A program made the translations under genes and the position numbers. A DNA stretch of 59,324 nucleotides, from the NCBI RefSeq assembly GCF_029977985.1, contig NZ_JARKOT010000006.1, positions 1 to 59,324 on the forward strand, read 5' to 3'. This DNA comes from Propioniciclava sp. (lineage in GTDB: Bacteria; Actinomycetota; Actinomycetes; Propionibacteriales; Propionibacteriaceae). Shown here in pieces: positions 34,522 through 46,200 of this stretch. The notes under the pieces were generated by a model. The model had not been told where the DNA came from. It worked only from the letters and a program-made list of their open reading frames with translations, and did not search any database. How positions within the stretch are numbered: position 1 is the stretch's first letter; every line of letters begins with the position of its first letter.

Positions 34522-35343
34522 TCACTCCTCCTCGTCCTCGTCGTCGGAACGAACGGCCTCGATGGCCGCGAAGGTCTCCTCGGTCACCTTGGCGAGTTGG
34601 GGGCTGTCGAGCGAGGCACCGCGCAGCACGAGCGTGTGCGAGAGCGACTTCTCGGCGACGGTGCCGTCCGGCAGGAGCGCCGGGGCGCCGATGGCGTTGG
34701 TGTGCGCGTAGACACCGGACGCTGGCAGCGGGCCCGGATGCTCGCCCGAGGTCGCGTAGGCGTCCATGCGTTCGGCGGCCAGATGGTGCTGACCCTTCTT
34801 GGGGTGCACGCGCTGGTGATGGGCCAGCAGCATCGCGCCGACGGCGCCGGTGATCAGCATGGCGGCGGTGAGCAGGAAGACGAACGCGTACCGGTCGAAG
34901 AGGAGGAAGGCGATGCCCTGAGCGTTGCCGTCGTAGGCGTTGTTGGCCTCCGTGACCGTGACGGGCGGCGTCACGATGGCGCCGCCGATGGCCCAGATGA
35001 GCAGCATCGCAAGGCCGAGGCCGCCGATGCCCGCCAGGAGTTGCTGGCCCCTCAGGGTTTCGACGAGCGAGTCCGGGGTGTCGACGCCCACCATCATCAG
35101 CACGAACAGGAACATCATCATCACGGCGCCGGTGTAGACGATGATCTGCGTCATCGCGAGGAACGGGGCGTTCAGCGACGCGTACAGCACGGCCAGCGAG
35201 ATCATCGCCACCGCCATGCCGAGCGCGGCGTACACCGCACGGCGCGCCAGCACGAGCCCCAGGGCGCCGATGATGGCGAGGGGCGCGACGATCCAGAAGG
35301 TCACCTCCGCCCCGGTGACGAGCGGAACGAGTGTCGGGTTCAC
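34522..35343 (-). CDS. nuoJ: NADH-quinone oxidoreductase subunit J
   Basis: A 273-residue subunit with five spans in the first 170 residues, including the pi-bulge helix region [21 protein letters not shown]. The last 100 residues are a soluble, Ala/Asp/Glu-rich tail ending DDEDEEE, longer than in E. coli but common in actinobacteria. The GTG start overlaps the nuoI stop (GTGA). Confidence 0.95.
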   Translation of the reverse strand: MNPTLVPLVTGAEVTFWIVAPLAIIGALGLVLARRAVYAALGMAVAMISLAVLYASLNAPFLAMTQIIVYTGAVMMMFLFVLMMVGVDTPDSLVETLRGQQLLAGIGGLGLAMLLIWAIGGAIVTPPVTVTEANNAYDGNAQGIAFLLFDRYAFVFLLTAAMLITGAVGAMLLAHHQRVHPKKGQHHLAAERMDAYATSGEHPGPLPASGVYAHTNAIGAPALLPDGTVAEKSLSHTLVLRGASLDSPQLAKVTEETFAAIEAVRSDDEDEEE

Positions 35344-35900
35344 TGGTGGGCCCCCTTCGCGGTGACCGGGCCGGTCCTCATGTCCGGGACGCCGGTGGGC
35401 GGCAGGCCGAGGAAGTAGTCCTTCTCGTCGTCGCCGAGGCGCCGCGGGTGGGGCGGCTCCTCCATGCCCGGCAGGAGTGGGGCGAGGAGGCGGTCCTTGG
35501 TGTAGATCATCTTCTCCCGCGAGGTGTCCGCGAGCTTGAAGTCGTTCGTCATGGTGAGCGCTCGGGTGGGGCACGCCTCGATGCACAGGCCGCACAGGAT
35601 GCAGCGCAGGTAGTTGATCTGGTAGACGCGGCCGTACCGCTCACCGGGCGAGAAACGCTCGGCGTCGGTGTTGTCGGCGCCCTCCACGTAGATGGCGTCG
35701 GCCGGGCAGGCCCACGCGCACAACTCGCAGCCGACGCACTTCTCGAGGCCGTCCGGCCAGCGGTTGAGCTGATGGCGCCCGTGGAACCGCGGGGCGGTGA
35801 CCTTCTCCTTGCCCTTCTGCGGGTAGCCCTGCGTGAAGGTCTTGCGGAAGATCGTGCGGAAGGTGACGCCGAAGCCGGCCCACGCGTCGAACAGGCCCAT
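35340..35900 (-). CDS. nuoI: NADH-quinone oxidoreductase subunit I
   Basis: A 186-residue subunit carrying clusters N6a and N6b. The ligand sets are [12 protein letters not shown] and [12 protein letters not shown]. The N-terminal amphipathic helix ([19 protein letters not shown]) that anchors it to the membrane arm is present, unlike the NuoI-like protein at 13381. TGATG links it to nuoH. Confidence 0.97.
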   Translation of the reverse strand: MGLFDAWAGFGVTFRTIFRKTFTQGYPQKGKEKVTAPRFHGRHQLNRWPDGLEKCVGCELCAWACPADAIYVEGADNTDAERFSPGERYGRVYQINYLRCILCGLCIEACPTRALTMTNDFKLADTSREKMIYTKDRLLAPLLPGMEEPPHPRRLGDDEKDYFLGLPPTGVPDMRTGPVTAKGAHQ

Positions 35901-37270
35901 CACTGTTCCTCTCGGTTGGTCTCGGACGCCGCCGGTGCGGCCGCTGCGTCGTCGGCGTCCGTCTGGCCGGCAATGACTCCGGCGAGCTCCGGCAACTCCT
36001 GGCCGGGCAGCGGCGGCACCGGGTAGCCCCCGGCGAAGGCGTCCACGGGACCGTCGGCGTAGGTCTCGACGGGTCCGACCGGTTCGGTGCGCAGCAGGGC
36101 GACCGCGAACAGGGCGACCACGACGAGGCCGATGAGGATCCACAGAAGCGGGCCCTGCAGCAGCCCGTGGTTGCGCAGGCCGATGATGAGGGATGCGCCC
36201 ATGACCCAGACCAGCGAGATCGGGATAAGGAACCTCCAGCCGAGCGCCATGAACTGGTCGTAGCGGAAGCGCGGCAGCGTGCCGCGGAGCCACACGAAGA
36301 GCGAGATCAGCAGTTGCACCTTGAGCACGAACCAGAGGAGGCCCCACCAGCCGGTGTCGACACCCGGGATGAGAGCGAGGGGCCAAGGTGCGTGGTAGCC
36401 ACCGAGGAACAGCGTGGTCGCGATCGCGGAGACCGTGGCCATGTTGATGTACTCGGCGAGGAAGAAGATCGCGTACCGGAAGCCGTTGTACTCGGTGAGG
36501 TGGCCGCTGACCAGCTCGGACTCGCACTCGGGCAGGTCGAACGGGGCGCGGTTGGTCTCGCCGACCATCGAGATGACGTAGACGACGAAGGAGGGGGCGA
36601 GCAGCAGCCAGTACCACTGGGTCAAGCCGAGGAAACCCTCCTGCTGGCCGAGGAAGCCCGGGCCGAACAGCGGCCGGTTCTGCGCCTCGACGATCTCGGA
36701 GGTCGACATGGTGCCCGCATAGAGGAACACGGCGACGTAGGACAGCCCCATCGAGATCTCGTAAGAGATCATCTGCGCCGAGCTGCGCAGCGAGCCCAGC
36801 AGCGAGTACGGAGACTGCGAACTCCAGCCGGCCATGACGAAGCCGTACACGGCGACCGAGCTCATTGCCAGCAGCAGCAGTGCCGAGACGGGCATGTCGG
36901 TCACCTGGAGGCGTGTCGTGACGCCGAAGAGGTTGACCTCGCCGGCGAGCGGGATGACCGACCAGGCGGTGAACGCCGTCACGCCCGCGATGAGCGGGGC
37001 GATGGAGAACAGCACCTTGTCGACCATGCCGGGGGCAAAGTCCTCCTTGAACATGAGCTTCAGGCCGTCGCCGAGCGCCTGGCCGAGACCGCCGAGCCAC
37101 GTCGGGTTCATGATCGGGCCGAGCCGGTGCTGCATCTTGGCGACGAGACGGCGCTCGTACCAGACGTTGAAGATCGTCCACGTCAACAGCAACACGACGA
37201 CGCCGACGACCTTGATCAACACGATCCACCAAGGATCGTTGCCGAAGATCGAGAGATCCTGCGGAGTCAT
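35900..37270 (-). CDS. nuoH: NADH-quinone oxidoreductase subunit H
   Basis: A 456-residue membrane subunit forming part of the quinone chamber. Conserved parts are [26 protein letters not shown], the quinone-loop region [21 protein letters not shown] and [20 protein letters not shown]. The last 60 residues are a soluble Pro/Ala/Asp-rich tail typical of actinobacterial NuoH. The ATG overlaps the nuoG stop by 4 bases. Confidence 0.97.
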   Translation of the reverse strand: MTPQDLSIFGNDPWWIVLIKVVGVVVLLLTWTIFNVWYERRLVAKMQHRLGPIMNPTWLGGLGQALGDGLKLMFKEDFAPGMVDKVLFSIAPLIAGVTAFTAWSVIPLAGEVNLFGVTTRLQVTDMPVSALLLLAMSSVAVYGFVMAGWSSQSPYSLLGSLRSSAQMISYEISMGLSYVAVFLYAGTMSTSEIVEAQNRPLFGPGFLGQQEGFLGLTQWYWLLLAPSFVVYVISMVGETNRAPFDLPECESELVSGHLTEYNGFRYAIFFLAEYINMATVSAIATTLFLGGYHAPWPLALIPGVDTGWWGLLWFVLKVQLLISLFVWLRGTLPRFRYDQFMALGWRFLIPISLVWVMGASLIIGLRNHGLLQGPLLWILIGLVVVALFAVALLRTEPVGPVETYADGPVDAFAGGYPVPPLPGQELPELAGVIAGQTDADDAAAAPAASETNREEQ

Positions 37271-39659
37271 GCCACACCTCCACTCACCTGGACGGGTTGG
37301 GTCGCGGTGACCGCGAGCTCCCCGAGCCCCGCACCGTCGATGTTGCCGGGGACCCACACGACCCCGTCGACCATCGTGGGCTCCACGACGAGCGGCAAGG
37401 TGAGCTCCCCGTTGCCCGCACCCACGGTGACGAGATCGCCGTCGGCCAAGCCCAGCTCGGACGCCGTCGCCTCGCCCAGGCGGGCCACCGGCTTCTTCGC
37501 CGTCGCCAGCAGGGCGGGCGCGCCGTCGTTGGCGGCCGAGCCGTCGATGAGCAGGCGCCACGAGGCGAGCACCAGGCCGGACGCACGGTCCGGCTGCAGC
37601 CACTCCTCGGCCGGAGCCGCGGCCCGCTCGCCGTCCCATGTGCCCAGCTCGTCCAACTCCCGACGGGCCTCCTTGGTCCGGCGGATGCCCAGATCGGTGC
37701 CGAGGGCGTCCGCAAGCATCGCGAGCACGCGGAGGTCGGTCATCGGGGACCCCGCCTGGCGGTTGACGCGGTTGACGCGGCCGGGCCGGTGCTCCCAGTT
37801 GAGGAAGGTGCCCGCCTGCTCCTCGATGAGGTCGACCGGCAGCACGACCTCGGCGCGCGCGGTGACCTCGCTGATTCGGGACTCGAGGCTGACAAGGAAC
37901 GGCGCCTGCTCGAAGCCGGCGCGTGCGGCGGCGGCGTCCGCGAAGTCGGTCGGCTGGACGCCGGCGACGACGAGGGCGCCGAGTTCGCCGGACGCCGCGG
38001 CATGCAGCATGGCGCCGGCGTCCAGGCCGGGCTCGGCGGGCAGGGCGGGGACGCCCCAGGCCGCCTGCACGTCGACGCGCGCGGCGGCGTCCGCGACCGG
38101 GCGTCCGCCGGGCAGCAGGTGCGGCAGGCAGCCGGCCTCGACCGCGCCGCGATCGCCGGCGCGGCGAGGCACCCACGCGAGGCGGGCGCCGGTGTGACTG
38201 GCGAGTTCGACGAGCGCCGAAAAGGTGCCGAGCGACAGCGCGGCGCGCTCCCCCACCAGGATGACGGTGTCCGCGTCGGCGTCCAGCTTGCTGACCACCT
38301 CGGCCTCGGTGCCGGGCACCGTGGGGACGAAGTGGGCGCCCAGCTTGCGCGCGCCGTTCGACTCGAACGGCGCGACGGTGACGACCTTCAGCTTCTTCTT
38401 GCGGACCGCCTTGCGGAGCCGCAGGAAGACGATCGGGCTCTCCTCCTCCGGCTCGAAGGCCACGCAGATGACCTGCTTCGCCTCCTCGAGCCCGGCGTAG
38501 GTGACGCCCTCGCCGAACGCCCGGCCCGCGACGGCGTGCGCCAGGAACTGACCCTCCTCCACCGAGTGCGGGCGGCTGCGGAAGTCGATGTGGTTGGTGC
38601 CGAGCACGGCGCGGGCGAACTTGCTGTAGCCGTAGGCGTTCTCGAGCGTGAGGCGTCCACCCACGAGGACGCCGACGCCCGCCCCGGCTGCCTTGAGACC
38701 GGCCACGGCGGCATCGATGGCCTCCGGCCAACTCGCCGGGCGGAGCGCGTCGCCGTCGCGGACGAGCGGGCTGGTGAGCCGGTCGGCCTGGCGCCCCGAG
38801 TAGAACGCGAAGCGGCCGCGGTCGCAGTTCCACTCCTCGTTCACGTCGGGGGCGTTGCCGGCCAGGCGCCGCTTCACCTGGTAGTGGCGGTGGTCGGTGC
38901 GCAGTTCGCAACCGGCCGCGCAGATCTCGCAGACCACCGGTGTCGACACGAGGTCGAACGGGCGCGCCTGGAACCGGTAGTCGGCGCTGGTCAGCGCCCC
39001 GACCGGGCAGATCTGCACGACGTTGCCGGAGAAGTAGCTGTCGTACGGGTGGTCTTCGTAGAAGCCGACCTGCTGGAGCGCCCCGCGTTCGACCAGCGCG
39101 ATGAACGGGTCGCCCGAGATCTGCTCGGAGAACCGGGTGCAGCGCGCGCACAGGACGCACCGCTCGCGGTCGAGCAGCACCTGGGCCGAGATCGACACTG
39201 GCTTCGGGAACGTGCGCTTCACCCCGTGATAGCGGGATTCGGCGGGACCGTGGCTCAGCGCCTGGTTCTGCAGCGGGCACTCGCCGCCCTTGTCGCAGAT
39301 CGGGCAGTCGAGCGGGTGGTTGATCAGCAACAGCTCGAGCATGCCCTTCTGAGCCTTCTCGGCCTTCGCGCTGCTGAGCTGGGTCTGGATCTGCATGTTC
39401 GGCGCCACCTCGAGGGTGCAGGACGCCTGCGGCTTCGGCATGCCGCGCCCGTTGCCCATGTCGGGCACCTCGACCATGCACTGGCGGCACGCGCCGACCG
39501 GGTCGAGCAGCGGGTGGTCGCAGAACCGCGGGATCGCGATGCCGATCATCTCGGCCGCGCGGATCGCCAGCGTGCCCTTCGGCACCTGCACCTCGGTGCC
39601 GTCGATGAAGACACTGATGAGGTCGCTCTTCGCGACTTCGCCGGCCTTGGCCTCGACGC

Positions 39660-39663
<4 letters not shown>
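37267..39663 (-). CDS. nuoG: NADH-quinone oxidoreductase subunit G
   Basis: A 798-residue iron-sulfur subunit. The N-terminal [2Fe-2S] domain ([15 protein letters not shown] with SC later), the [17 protein letters not shown] segment, the [13 protein letters not shown] motif and the [10 protein letters not shown] motif are all visible, followed by a molybdopterin-oxidoreductase-like domain. I start at the ATG at 39663 (MSVEAKAGE) after GGGAG rather than the longer open frame. Confidence 0.96.
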
Positions 39664-40972
<1,309 letters not shown>

Positions 40973-40976
<4 letters not shown>

Positions 40977-41722
40977 TTCGCCTCCTCCTCGCTCGGCCCG
41001 GACGCCGCCGGCGCCGGCGCCGCGGGGGCCTTCCACCCCTGTTCGCGGGCGATGCCGAGGCCCAGCTTCGACTCCGCGCCCGCCGTGGGGCCTTCGTCGG
41101 CGCGCCCGTCGGGGAAGCCCGCGAGCACCCGCTCCGTCTGGCGCCAGCCGACGAGCTCGGCGCCGCGGGTCGATTGGACGCGCTCACCGGCGGCGAGGGC
41201 GTCCAGCAGGTCGGTCGCCTTCTGTGGGGTCATGTTGTCCATGAACTCCCAGTTGACCATCATCACAGGCGCGAAGTCGCAGGCCGCGTTGCACTCGAGG
41301 CGCTCGAGGCTGAACGTGCCGTCGGCGGTGGTCTCCCCCTCGCCGATACCCAGCTTCTCCTCCACGACGTCCATGAGGATGTCGCCGCCCATCACCGCGC
41401 ACAGGGCCGTCGTGCAGACGCCCACGTGGTGCTTGCCGGCCGGACGCCGCTTGTACATCGTGTAGAACGTCGCCACACCAGACACCTGGGCGGTCGTGAT
41501 GCCGAGCACCGCGGCACACGCCTCGATGCCCGCCGGGGACACCCGCCCGTCCACCGACTGCACGAGGTGCAGCATCGGCAACAGCGCCGAGCGGGCCTGC
41601 GGGTAGCGGGCCGCGATCTGCCGGAGTTCCTCGATCGTGGTCTCGTCGATGTTCGTCGAGGTGTCGGACATGTCGACCGATCCCGAGTCGGGGAACCAGC
41701 TCTGGAACTCGTGACCGCTCAC
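40973..41722 (-). CDS. nuoE: NADH-quinone oxidoreductase subunit E
   Basis: A 249-residue thioredoxin-fold [2Fe-2S] subunit (cluster N1a). Ligands lie in [15 protein letters not shown] and [16 protein letters not shown]. The C-terminal 60 residues form an Ala/Gly/Pro/Glu-rich extension. I chose the GTG at 41722 for its GTGA overlap with nuoD and its upstream GGGAGG; an ATG 17 codons later (MSDTS) is the alternative. Confidence 0.94.
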
Positions 41723-43071
41723 CGGTCGACACCTCCCATGACGGGGTCGATGGACCCGACGGCGACGACGACGTCGGAGATCATGCCGCCCTCGCACTGG
41801 AGCGGGATGGATTGCAGGTGGTTGAACCCGGGGTCACGCATGTGAGCGCGATACGGCCGCGTTCCCCCGTCGGAGACGACGTGGCAGCCCAACTCCCCCT
41901 TGGGGGACTCGATCGGCACGTAAGCCTGGCCGGCGGGCACCTTGAACCCCTCCGTCACCAGCTTGAAGTGGTGGATCAGGGCCTCCATGGACTCGCCCAT
42001 GATGTGTTTGATGTGCTCATTGCTGTTGCCCTGGCCGTCCGGCCCGACGGCGAGATCGGCCGGCGACCCGATCTTGAGATCGTCGATCATCACGGGCATG
42101 CCGACCGACGCCTCGAGGCGTTCCGCGCACTGCTTCACGATCTTCAGCGACTCCCACATCTCGTCCAGGCGGATGCGGAAGCGCGCGTAGGCGTCTGAAC
42201 TGGCCCAGCCGTCCTCCGGCTGCCAGGCCATGACGTCGAAGTCGTAGGTCTCGTAGCCGCAGTACGGTTGCGTCTTGCGCAGATCCCACGGCAGGCCGGT
42301 GGCCCGCAGCATGGGTCCGGTAACACCCAGGGCCATGCAGCCGGTCAGATCCTGACGGCCGATGCCCATCATGCGCCCCTTGAAGATGGGGTTCTCGTTG
42401 CAGAAGGCCGCATACTCCGGCAGGTGGTCCTCGAGCCACTTGATGACGTCGCGCAGTTGCGCGAGGCCGCTCTCGGGCAGGTCGTTGTTGACGCCACCCG
42501 GGCGGATGTAGGCGTGGTTCATGCGCAGACCCGTGACCGCCTCGAAAAAGTCGAGGATCATCTCCCGTTCGCGGAAGCCGATCGTCATCACCGTGAGGGC
42601 GCCGATCTCCATGCCGCCCGTACCTATCGCGACGAGGTGCGATGCGATGCGGCACAGCTCCATCATGAGGACGCGGATCTCGTTGGCCCGCTGCGGGATC
42701 CGGTCCTCGATCCCGAGCAGCCGCTCGACCGCCAGGCAGTAGGCGGCCTCGTTGAACAGCGGTGCCACATAATCCATGCGGGTCACGAACGTGGAGCCCT
42801 GCACCCACGTGCGGTACTCCATGTTCTTCTCGATGCCCGTGTGCAGGAAGCCGATGGCCGGCCGGATCTTGACGACGGTCTCGCCATCGCACTCGAGGAT
42901 CAGGCGCAGGACGCCGTGGGTCGACGGGTGCTGCGGACCCATGTTGATGACGAGCGTCTCGTCGCCGCGCTCGGCCTGCTCCTGGGCGATCTCGGCCCAG
43001 TCGCCCCCCATCGAGGTGTAGACGGGACCCGTGGTCTCCTCGCCGGGGCCGGCGTAGTAGTCGGTGCTCAC
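41719..43071 (-). CDS. nuoD: NADH-quinone oxidoreductase subunit D
   Basis: The 450-residue 49-kDa subunit that lines the quinone site. The conserved [10 protein letters not shown] loop, [16 protein letters not shown], and C-terminal [16 protein letters not shown] with [11 protein letters not shown] are present. GTG start at 43071 overlapping nuoC (GTGA), with AAGGAG upstream. Confidence 0.97.
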   Translation of the reverse strand: MSTDYYAGPGEETTGPVYTSMGGDWAEIAQEQAERGDETLVINMGPQHPSTHGVLRLILECDGETVVKIRPAIGFLHTGIEKNMEYRTWVQGSTFVTRMDYVAPLFNEAAYCLAVERLLGIEDRIPQRANEIRVLMMELCRIASHLVAIGTGGMEIGALTVMTIGFREREMILDFFEAVTGLRMNHAYIRPGGVNNDLPESGLAQLRDVIKWLEDHLPEYAAFCNENPIFKGRMMGIGRQDLTGCMALGVTGPMLRATGLPWDLRKTQPYCGYETYDFDVMAWQPEDGWASSDAYARFRIRLDEMWESLKIVKQCAERLEASVGMPVMIDDLKIGSPADLAVGPDGQGNSNEHIKHIMGESMEALIHHFKLVTEGFKVPAGQAYVPIESPKGELGCHVVSDGGTRPYRAHMRDPGFNHLQSIPLQCEGGMISDVVVAVGSIDPVMGGVDR

Positions 43072-43814
43072 CGGTAGCTCCTTCGCTGGTCCGGGGGCGG
43101 GACGACCGCACCCTTGTACTCGACGGGAATGCCGCCGAGCGGGTAGTCCTTGCGCTGCGGGTGGCCGACCCAGTCGTCCGGCATGAGGATGCGGGTGAGC
43201 GCCGGGTGGTCGTCGAACACGATCCCGAACATGTCCCACGCCTCCCGCTCGTGCCAGTCGGCCGCCGGGTAGAGCGCCACCACGCTGGGAACGTGCGGGT
43301 CGGCGTCCGGGCACGTCGTCTCCACGCGGAGGCGGCGGTTGTGGGTGAACGACTGCAGGTGGTAGACGACGTGCAACTCACTGCCCGCATCGGTCGGGTA
43401 GTGGACGCCGGAGACGCTCAGGCAGCCCTCGTAGCGGAGCAGGGCGTCGTTGCGCAGCGCGGTCATCACCTCGAGGAGCTTCTCGCGGCGCACGTACACC
43501 GTCAGCTCGCCGCGGTCGAAGACCACCGTGAAGAACGGGTCGCCGACGAGCTCCTCGACGCGTGCCACGACCTTCTCGTGGGCGTCCGGCAGCGGTCGTT
43601 CCGTCGGCACGGGGCGGTGCACCTCGCGGACGATCTCGCCGTACCCCGACGTGTCGGGCGAGCCGTCGCTCCACATGCCGCGGCGGGTCGCGGGCGGCAG
43701 CTGCGGCGACGGCTGGGCGTCCTCGCGCTCGAGCCCGGCCCCTGGGGCCGAGTCGGTGCCCTCGACGGGCGCGTCGACCGACTTCTCCTCGCCCGGCAGC
43801 TTCTCGTCGCTCAT
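43068..43814 (-). CDS. nuoC: NADH-quinone oxidoreductase subunit C
   Basis: A 248-residue 30-kDa subunit. Its first 65 residues are an acidic, Pro/Ser-rich extension; the core follows, ending in [23 protein letters not shown] and [12 protein letters not shown]. It overlaps nuoB by 4 bases (ATGA). The paralogue at 12713 shares only the core. Confidence 0.96.
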   Translation of the reverse strand: MSDEKLPGEEKSVDAPVEGTDSAPGAGLEREDAQPSPQLPPATRRGMWSDGSPDTSGYGEIVREVHRPVPTERPLPDAHEKVVARVEELVGDPFFTVVFDRGELTVYVRREKLLEVMTALRNDALLRYEGCLSVSGVHYPTDAGSELHVVYHLQSFTHNRRLRVETTCPDADPHVPSVVALYPAADWHEREAWDMFGIVFDDHPALTRILMPDDWVGHPQRKDYPLGGIPVEYKGAVVPPPDQRRSYR

Positions 43815-44368
43815 CGCATGAGCCCCTTCTGCTCGAGGGTGGGGGTGGCGATCAGGGCGAGCTGTTCGAGGTCTTCGAGCATCTTGGCGCGGTGCTTGCC
43901 CATGGGGTCCGTCAGCACCAGCTGGCGCAGCTTGAACATGCCGTCGATGAGCATGTCGGGGCGAGGCGGGCAGCCAGGAACGTAGATGTCGACGGGCACG
44001 ATGTGGTCGCCGCCCTGCACGATGGCGTAGTTGTTGAACATGCCGCCCGAGCTGGCGCACACGCCCATCGCCATGACCCATTTCGGGTTGGGCATCTGGT
44101 CGTAGACCTGGCGCATGACGGGGGCCATCTTCTGGCTGACCCGGCCGGAGATGATCATCAGGTCGGCCTGGCGGGGCGAGGCGCGGAAGACCTCCTGGCC
44201 CCAGCGCCCGGCGTCCACACGCGGCGTCCCGTACGCCATCATCTCGATGGCGCAGCAGGCGAGGCCGAAGGTGGCCGGCCAGAACGAGGTCCGCCGCATC
44301 CAGCCGGCGACCGCCTCGATCGTGGTGGTCAGGATGCCCTCTTCGGGCAGAGCGTCTTCGATACCCAT
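43811..44368 (-). CDS. nuoB: NADH-quinone oxidoreductase subunit B
   Basis: A 185-residue subunit carrying cluster N2: Cys38-Cys39 ([11 protein letters not shown]), Cys104 ([11 protein letters not shown]) and Cys133 ([10 protein letters not shown]). The quinone-side helix with [21 protein letters not shown] is intact. It serves as the reference against which the shorter paralogue at 12340 was judged. Confidence 0.97.
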   Translation of the reverse strand: MGIEDALPEEGILTTTIEAVAGWMRRTSFWPATFGLACCAIEMMAYGTPRVDAGRWGQEVFRASPRQADLMIISGRVSQKMAPVMRQVYDQMPNPKWVMAMGVCASSGGMFNNYAIVQGGDHIVPVDIYVPGCPPRPDMLIDGMFKLRQLVLTDPMGKHRAKMLEDLEQLALIATPTLEQKGLMR

Positions 44369-44390
44369 CAGATGATTCCCTCAGTCGTCC

Positions 44391-44750
44391 TCAGTCCCAT
44401 TCCATGCCACCGCGCGCGTACTCGTAGTAGTACGCGATGCCCAACAGCAGCAGGAAGGAGAGCATGGCCAAGATCGCGAACATGCTCAGGTGACCGAACG
44501 CGACCGCCCACGGGTAGAGGAAGGCGATCTCGATGTCGAACACGAGGAACATCATCGCGGTGATGTAGTACTTCACCGGGAAGCGGCCACCACCGGCCGC
44601 CTTCGGCGTCGGGTCGATGCCGCACTCGTACGGCATGTACTTGCTCTTGTTGTAGCGCTTGGGGCCGACGACCAGCGACAGGAGGATCATCACGCCGAGC
44701 AGGGCGGCGGAGAAGAAGAGCACCCCGAGGATCGGAACGTAGGGGCTCAT
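44391..44750 (-). CDS. nuoA: NADH-quinone oxidoreductase subunit A
   Basis: A 119-residue, three-span subunit. YECGIDPTPKAAGGGRFPVKYYITAMMFLVFDIEIAFLYPW is the family's quinone-loop signature (quoted in part: the ECG cysteine loop and the FDIE acidic motif). AAGGGAAGG precedes the ATG. menJ ends 31 bases before its start. Confidence 0.96.
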   Translation of the reverse strand: MSPYVPILGVLFFSAALLGVMILLSLVVGPKRYNKSKYMPYECGIDPTPKAAGGGRFPVKYYITAMMFLVFDIEIAFLYPWAVAFGHLSMFAILAMLSFLLLLGIAYYYEYARGGMEWD

Positions 44751-44781
44751 GGCTGCAACCTTCCCTTCTGCTCGGCGCCGC

Positions 44782-46068
44782 TCATGCGGACGGCGCCATT
44801 CTCGCGACCGAGGTGAGCACCTTGTCCATCCAGTCACCGTCAGCGGTGTCGTACAGATGGGCGAGGAGCTTCATCGTGAACTTCATCAAGGTCGGTCTGG
44901 GCAAACCGTAGCGCGTGCAGATGCCCATGATCTCGGGCCGTTCGATCAGGGAAACGAAGACCTGACCGAGCCGGTAGTAGCCACCCCACGCGTCGGCCAG
45001 CCGGGATGCGTAGCCCTGCAGGGCCTTCTCGGCACCCCGCGTGCCGAAGCCGCGCCCCTTGGCGTCCGCGATGGCGTCGGCGGCCATCTCGGCGGCCTCC
45101 ATCGCATAGGGGATGCCTTCGCCGTTGAACGGGCTCACCATGCCGCCGGAGTCGCCCACGAGCAGCAGACCGCGCCCGTAGGCGGGCTTGCGGTTGAAGC
45201 TCATGGGCAGCGCCGCAGACCCGATCCCGCCCACCTGGTTCTCAGGCCGGAAGCCCCACGCCTCGGGCGTCGTGGCGACCCACTTCGCGAGCGCCTCGCG
45301 GAAGTTGACCTTCTGGCTGGCGGCCGTGCTGCTCACCGTGCCCAGGCCCACGTTGACCGTGCCATCGCCCATCGCGAACACCCAGCCGTAGCCGGGCAAC
45401 AGGTTGGAGCGGCCCGGTTCGCCGTCCCACAACTGGAGGTGGCTCTCCATCCAGTCGTCGTGGGTGCGGGCCTCGGAACGGTAGTAGGTGCGCACGGCGA
45501 CGCCCATCGGGCGCTTGCGGTTCTTCTGCAGCCCCAGCCCGAGGGCGAGGCGCGAGGAGTTGCCGTCGGCGGCGATGGTGACGGGCGCGCGGAACTCCCG
45601 GCCATCCTTGGTGCGGACGCCGACGATGCGGTCGGTCGACCCGGCCAGCACGGGCTCGACGACGGTGGTGTTCTCGTGCAGGTCGGCGCCGGCGTCCACG
45701 GCGAGGCGCGCGAGAAAGTGGTCGAACTCGGCGCGCGGGCGCGTCAGGCCGAAGTTGGGGAACGACTCGAGCTCGGGCCACGGGAAGTGGAAGGGCTCGC
45801 GCCGCGCGCCGTAGGTGCGCAGGCCCACGTTGCGCTTCCAGCCGGCCGCCTCGGAGACGTCGACGCCGAGCCGGATGAGCTGCTTGGCGGCGCGGGGGGT
45901 GAGCCCATCGCCGCACACCTTGTCGCGCGGGAACGTGGCCTTCTCCAGCAGCGCCACCGACAGGCCACGCCGGGCGAGCCACGTGGCGGCGGTGGCGCCG
46001 GCAGGGCCGGCACCGACGACCACGACGTCGGCCTCGACGAGGGAGGAGGTGTCGCGCGACCGCGTCAT
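44782..46068 (-). CDS. menJ: MenJ-like menaquinone/geranylgeranyl reductase
   Basis: A 428-residue flavoprotein of the geranylgeranyl reductase family. It has a Rossmann motif VVVGAGPAGATAATWLARRG, PRDKVCGDGLTPRA and the FAD motif LLVGDSGGMVSPFNGEGIPYA. The mycobacterial relative MenJ saturates one isoprene unit of menaquinone. Heading the nuo operon, with menG and menA nearby, makes the same role likely here; chlorophyll and archaeal lipid substrates are excluded by context. ATG 46068 follows AGGGG. Confidence 0.85.
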   Translation of the reverse strand: MTRSRDTSSLVEADVVVVGAGPAGATAATWLARRGLSVALLEKATFPRDKVCGDGLTPRAAKQLIRLGVDVSEAAGWKRNVGLRTYGARREPFHFPWPELESFPNFGLTRPRAEFDHFLARLAVDAGADLHENTTVVEPVLAGSTDRIVGVRTKDGREFRAPVTIAADGNSSRLALGLGLQKNRKRPMGVAVRTYYRSEARTHDDWMESHLQLWDGEPGRSNLLPGYGWVFAMGDGTVNVGLGTVSSTAASQKVNFREALAKWVATTPEAWGFRPENQVGGIGSAALPMSFNRKPAYGRGLLLVGDSGGMVSPFNGEGIPYAMEAAEMAADAIADAKGRGFGTRGAEKALQGYASRLADAWGGYYRLGQVFVSLIERPEIMGICTRYGLPRPTLMKFTMKLLAHLYDTADGDWMDKVLTSVARMAPSA

Positions 46069-46110
46069 CAAACCCCTCACCCCTGTCCCGCTTCGCGTTG
46101 GTCGGGGGTC

Positions 46111-46172
46111 AGTTTATGCAACCGTTCCCACAAGCGCCATTCACCCCGCTGACTACCGTCTTCCCCAGTCAG
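46111..46172 (-). promoter_or_regulatory. menJ-nuo operon promoter region
   Basis: TAAACT (46111-46116, minus strand) is a candidate -10, 42 bases before menJ. Upstream lies a 6-bp inverted repeat CTGACT/AGTCAG (46149-46154, 46167-46172) that could be an operator or the terminator of the preceding ABC genes. No good -35 is visible, so an activator may be needed. Confidence 0.35.
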
Positions 46173-46200
46173 GAACGTATTTGTGCAACGGGTCCGTGTG

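Noticed and set aside
35900-39490. A giant nuoH frame of about 1,200 residues
   Set aside because: Only the last 456 residues are NuoH; the rest is the out-of-frame reading of nuoG.
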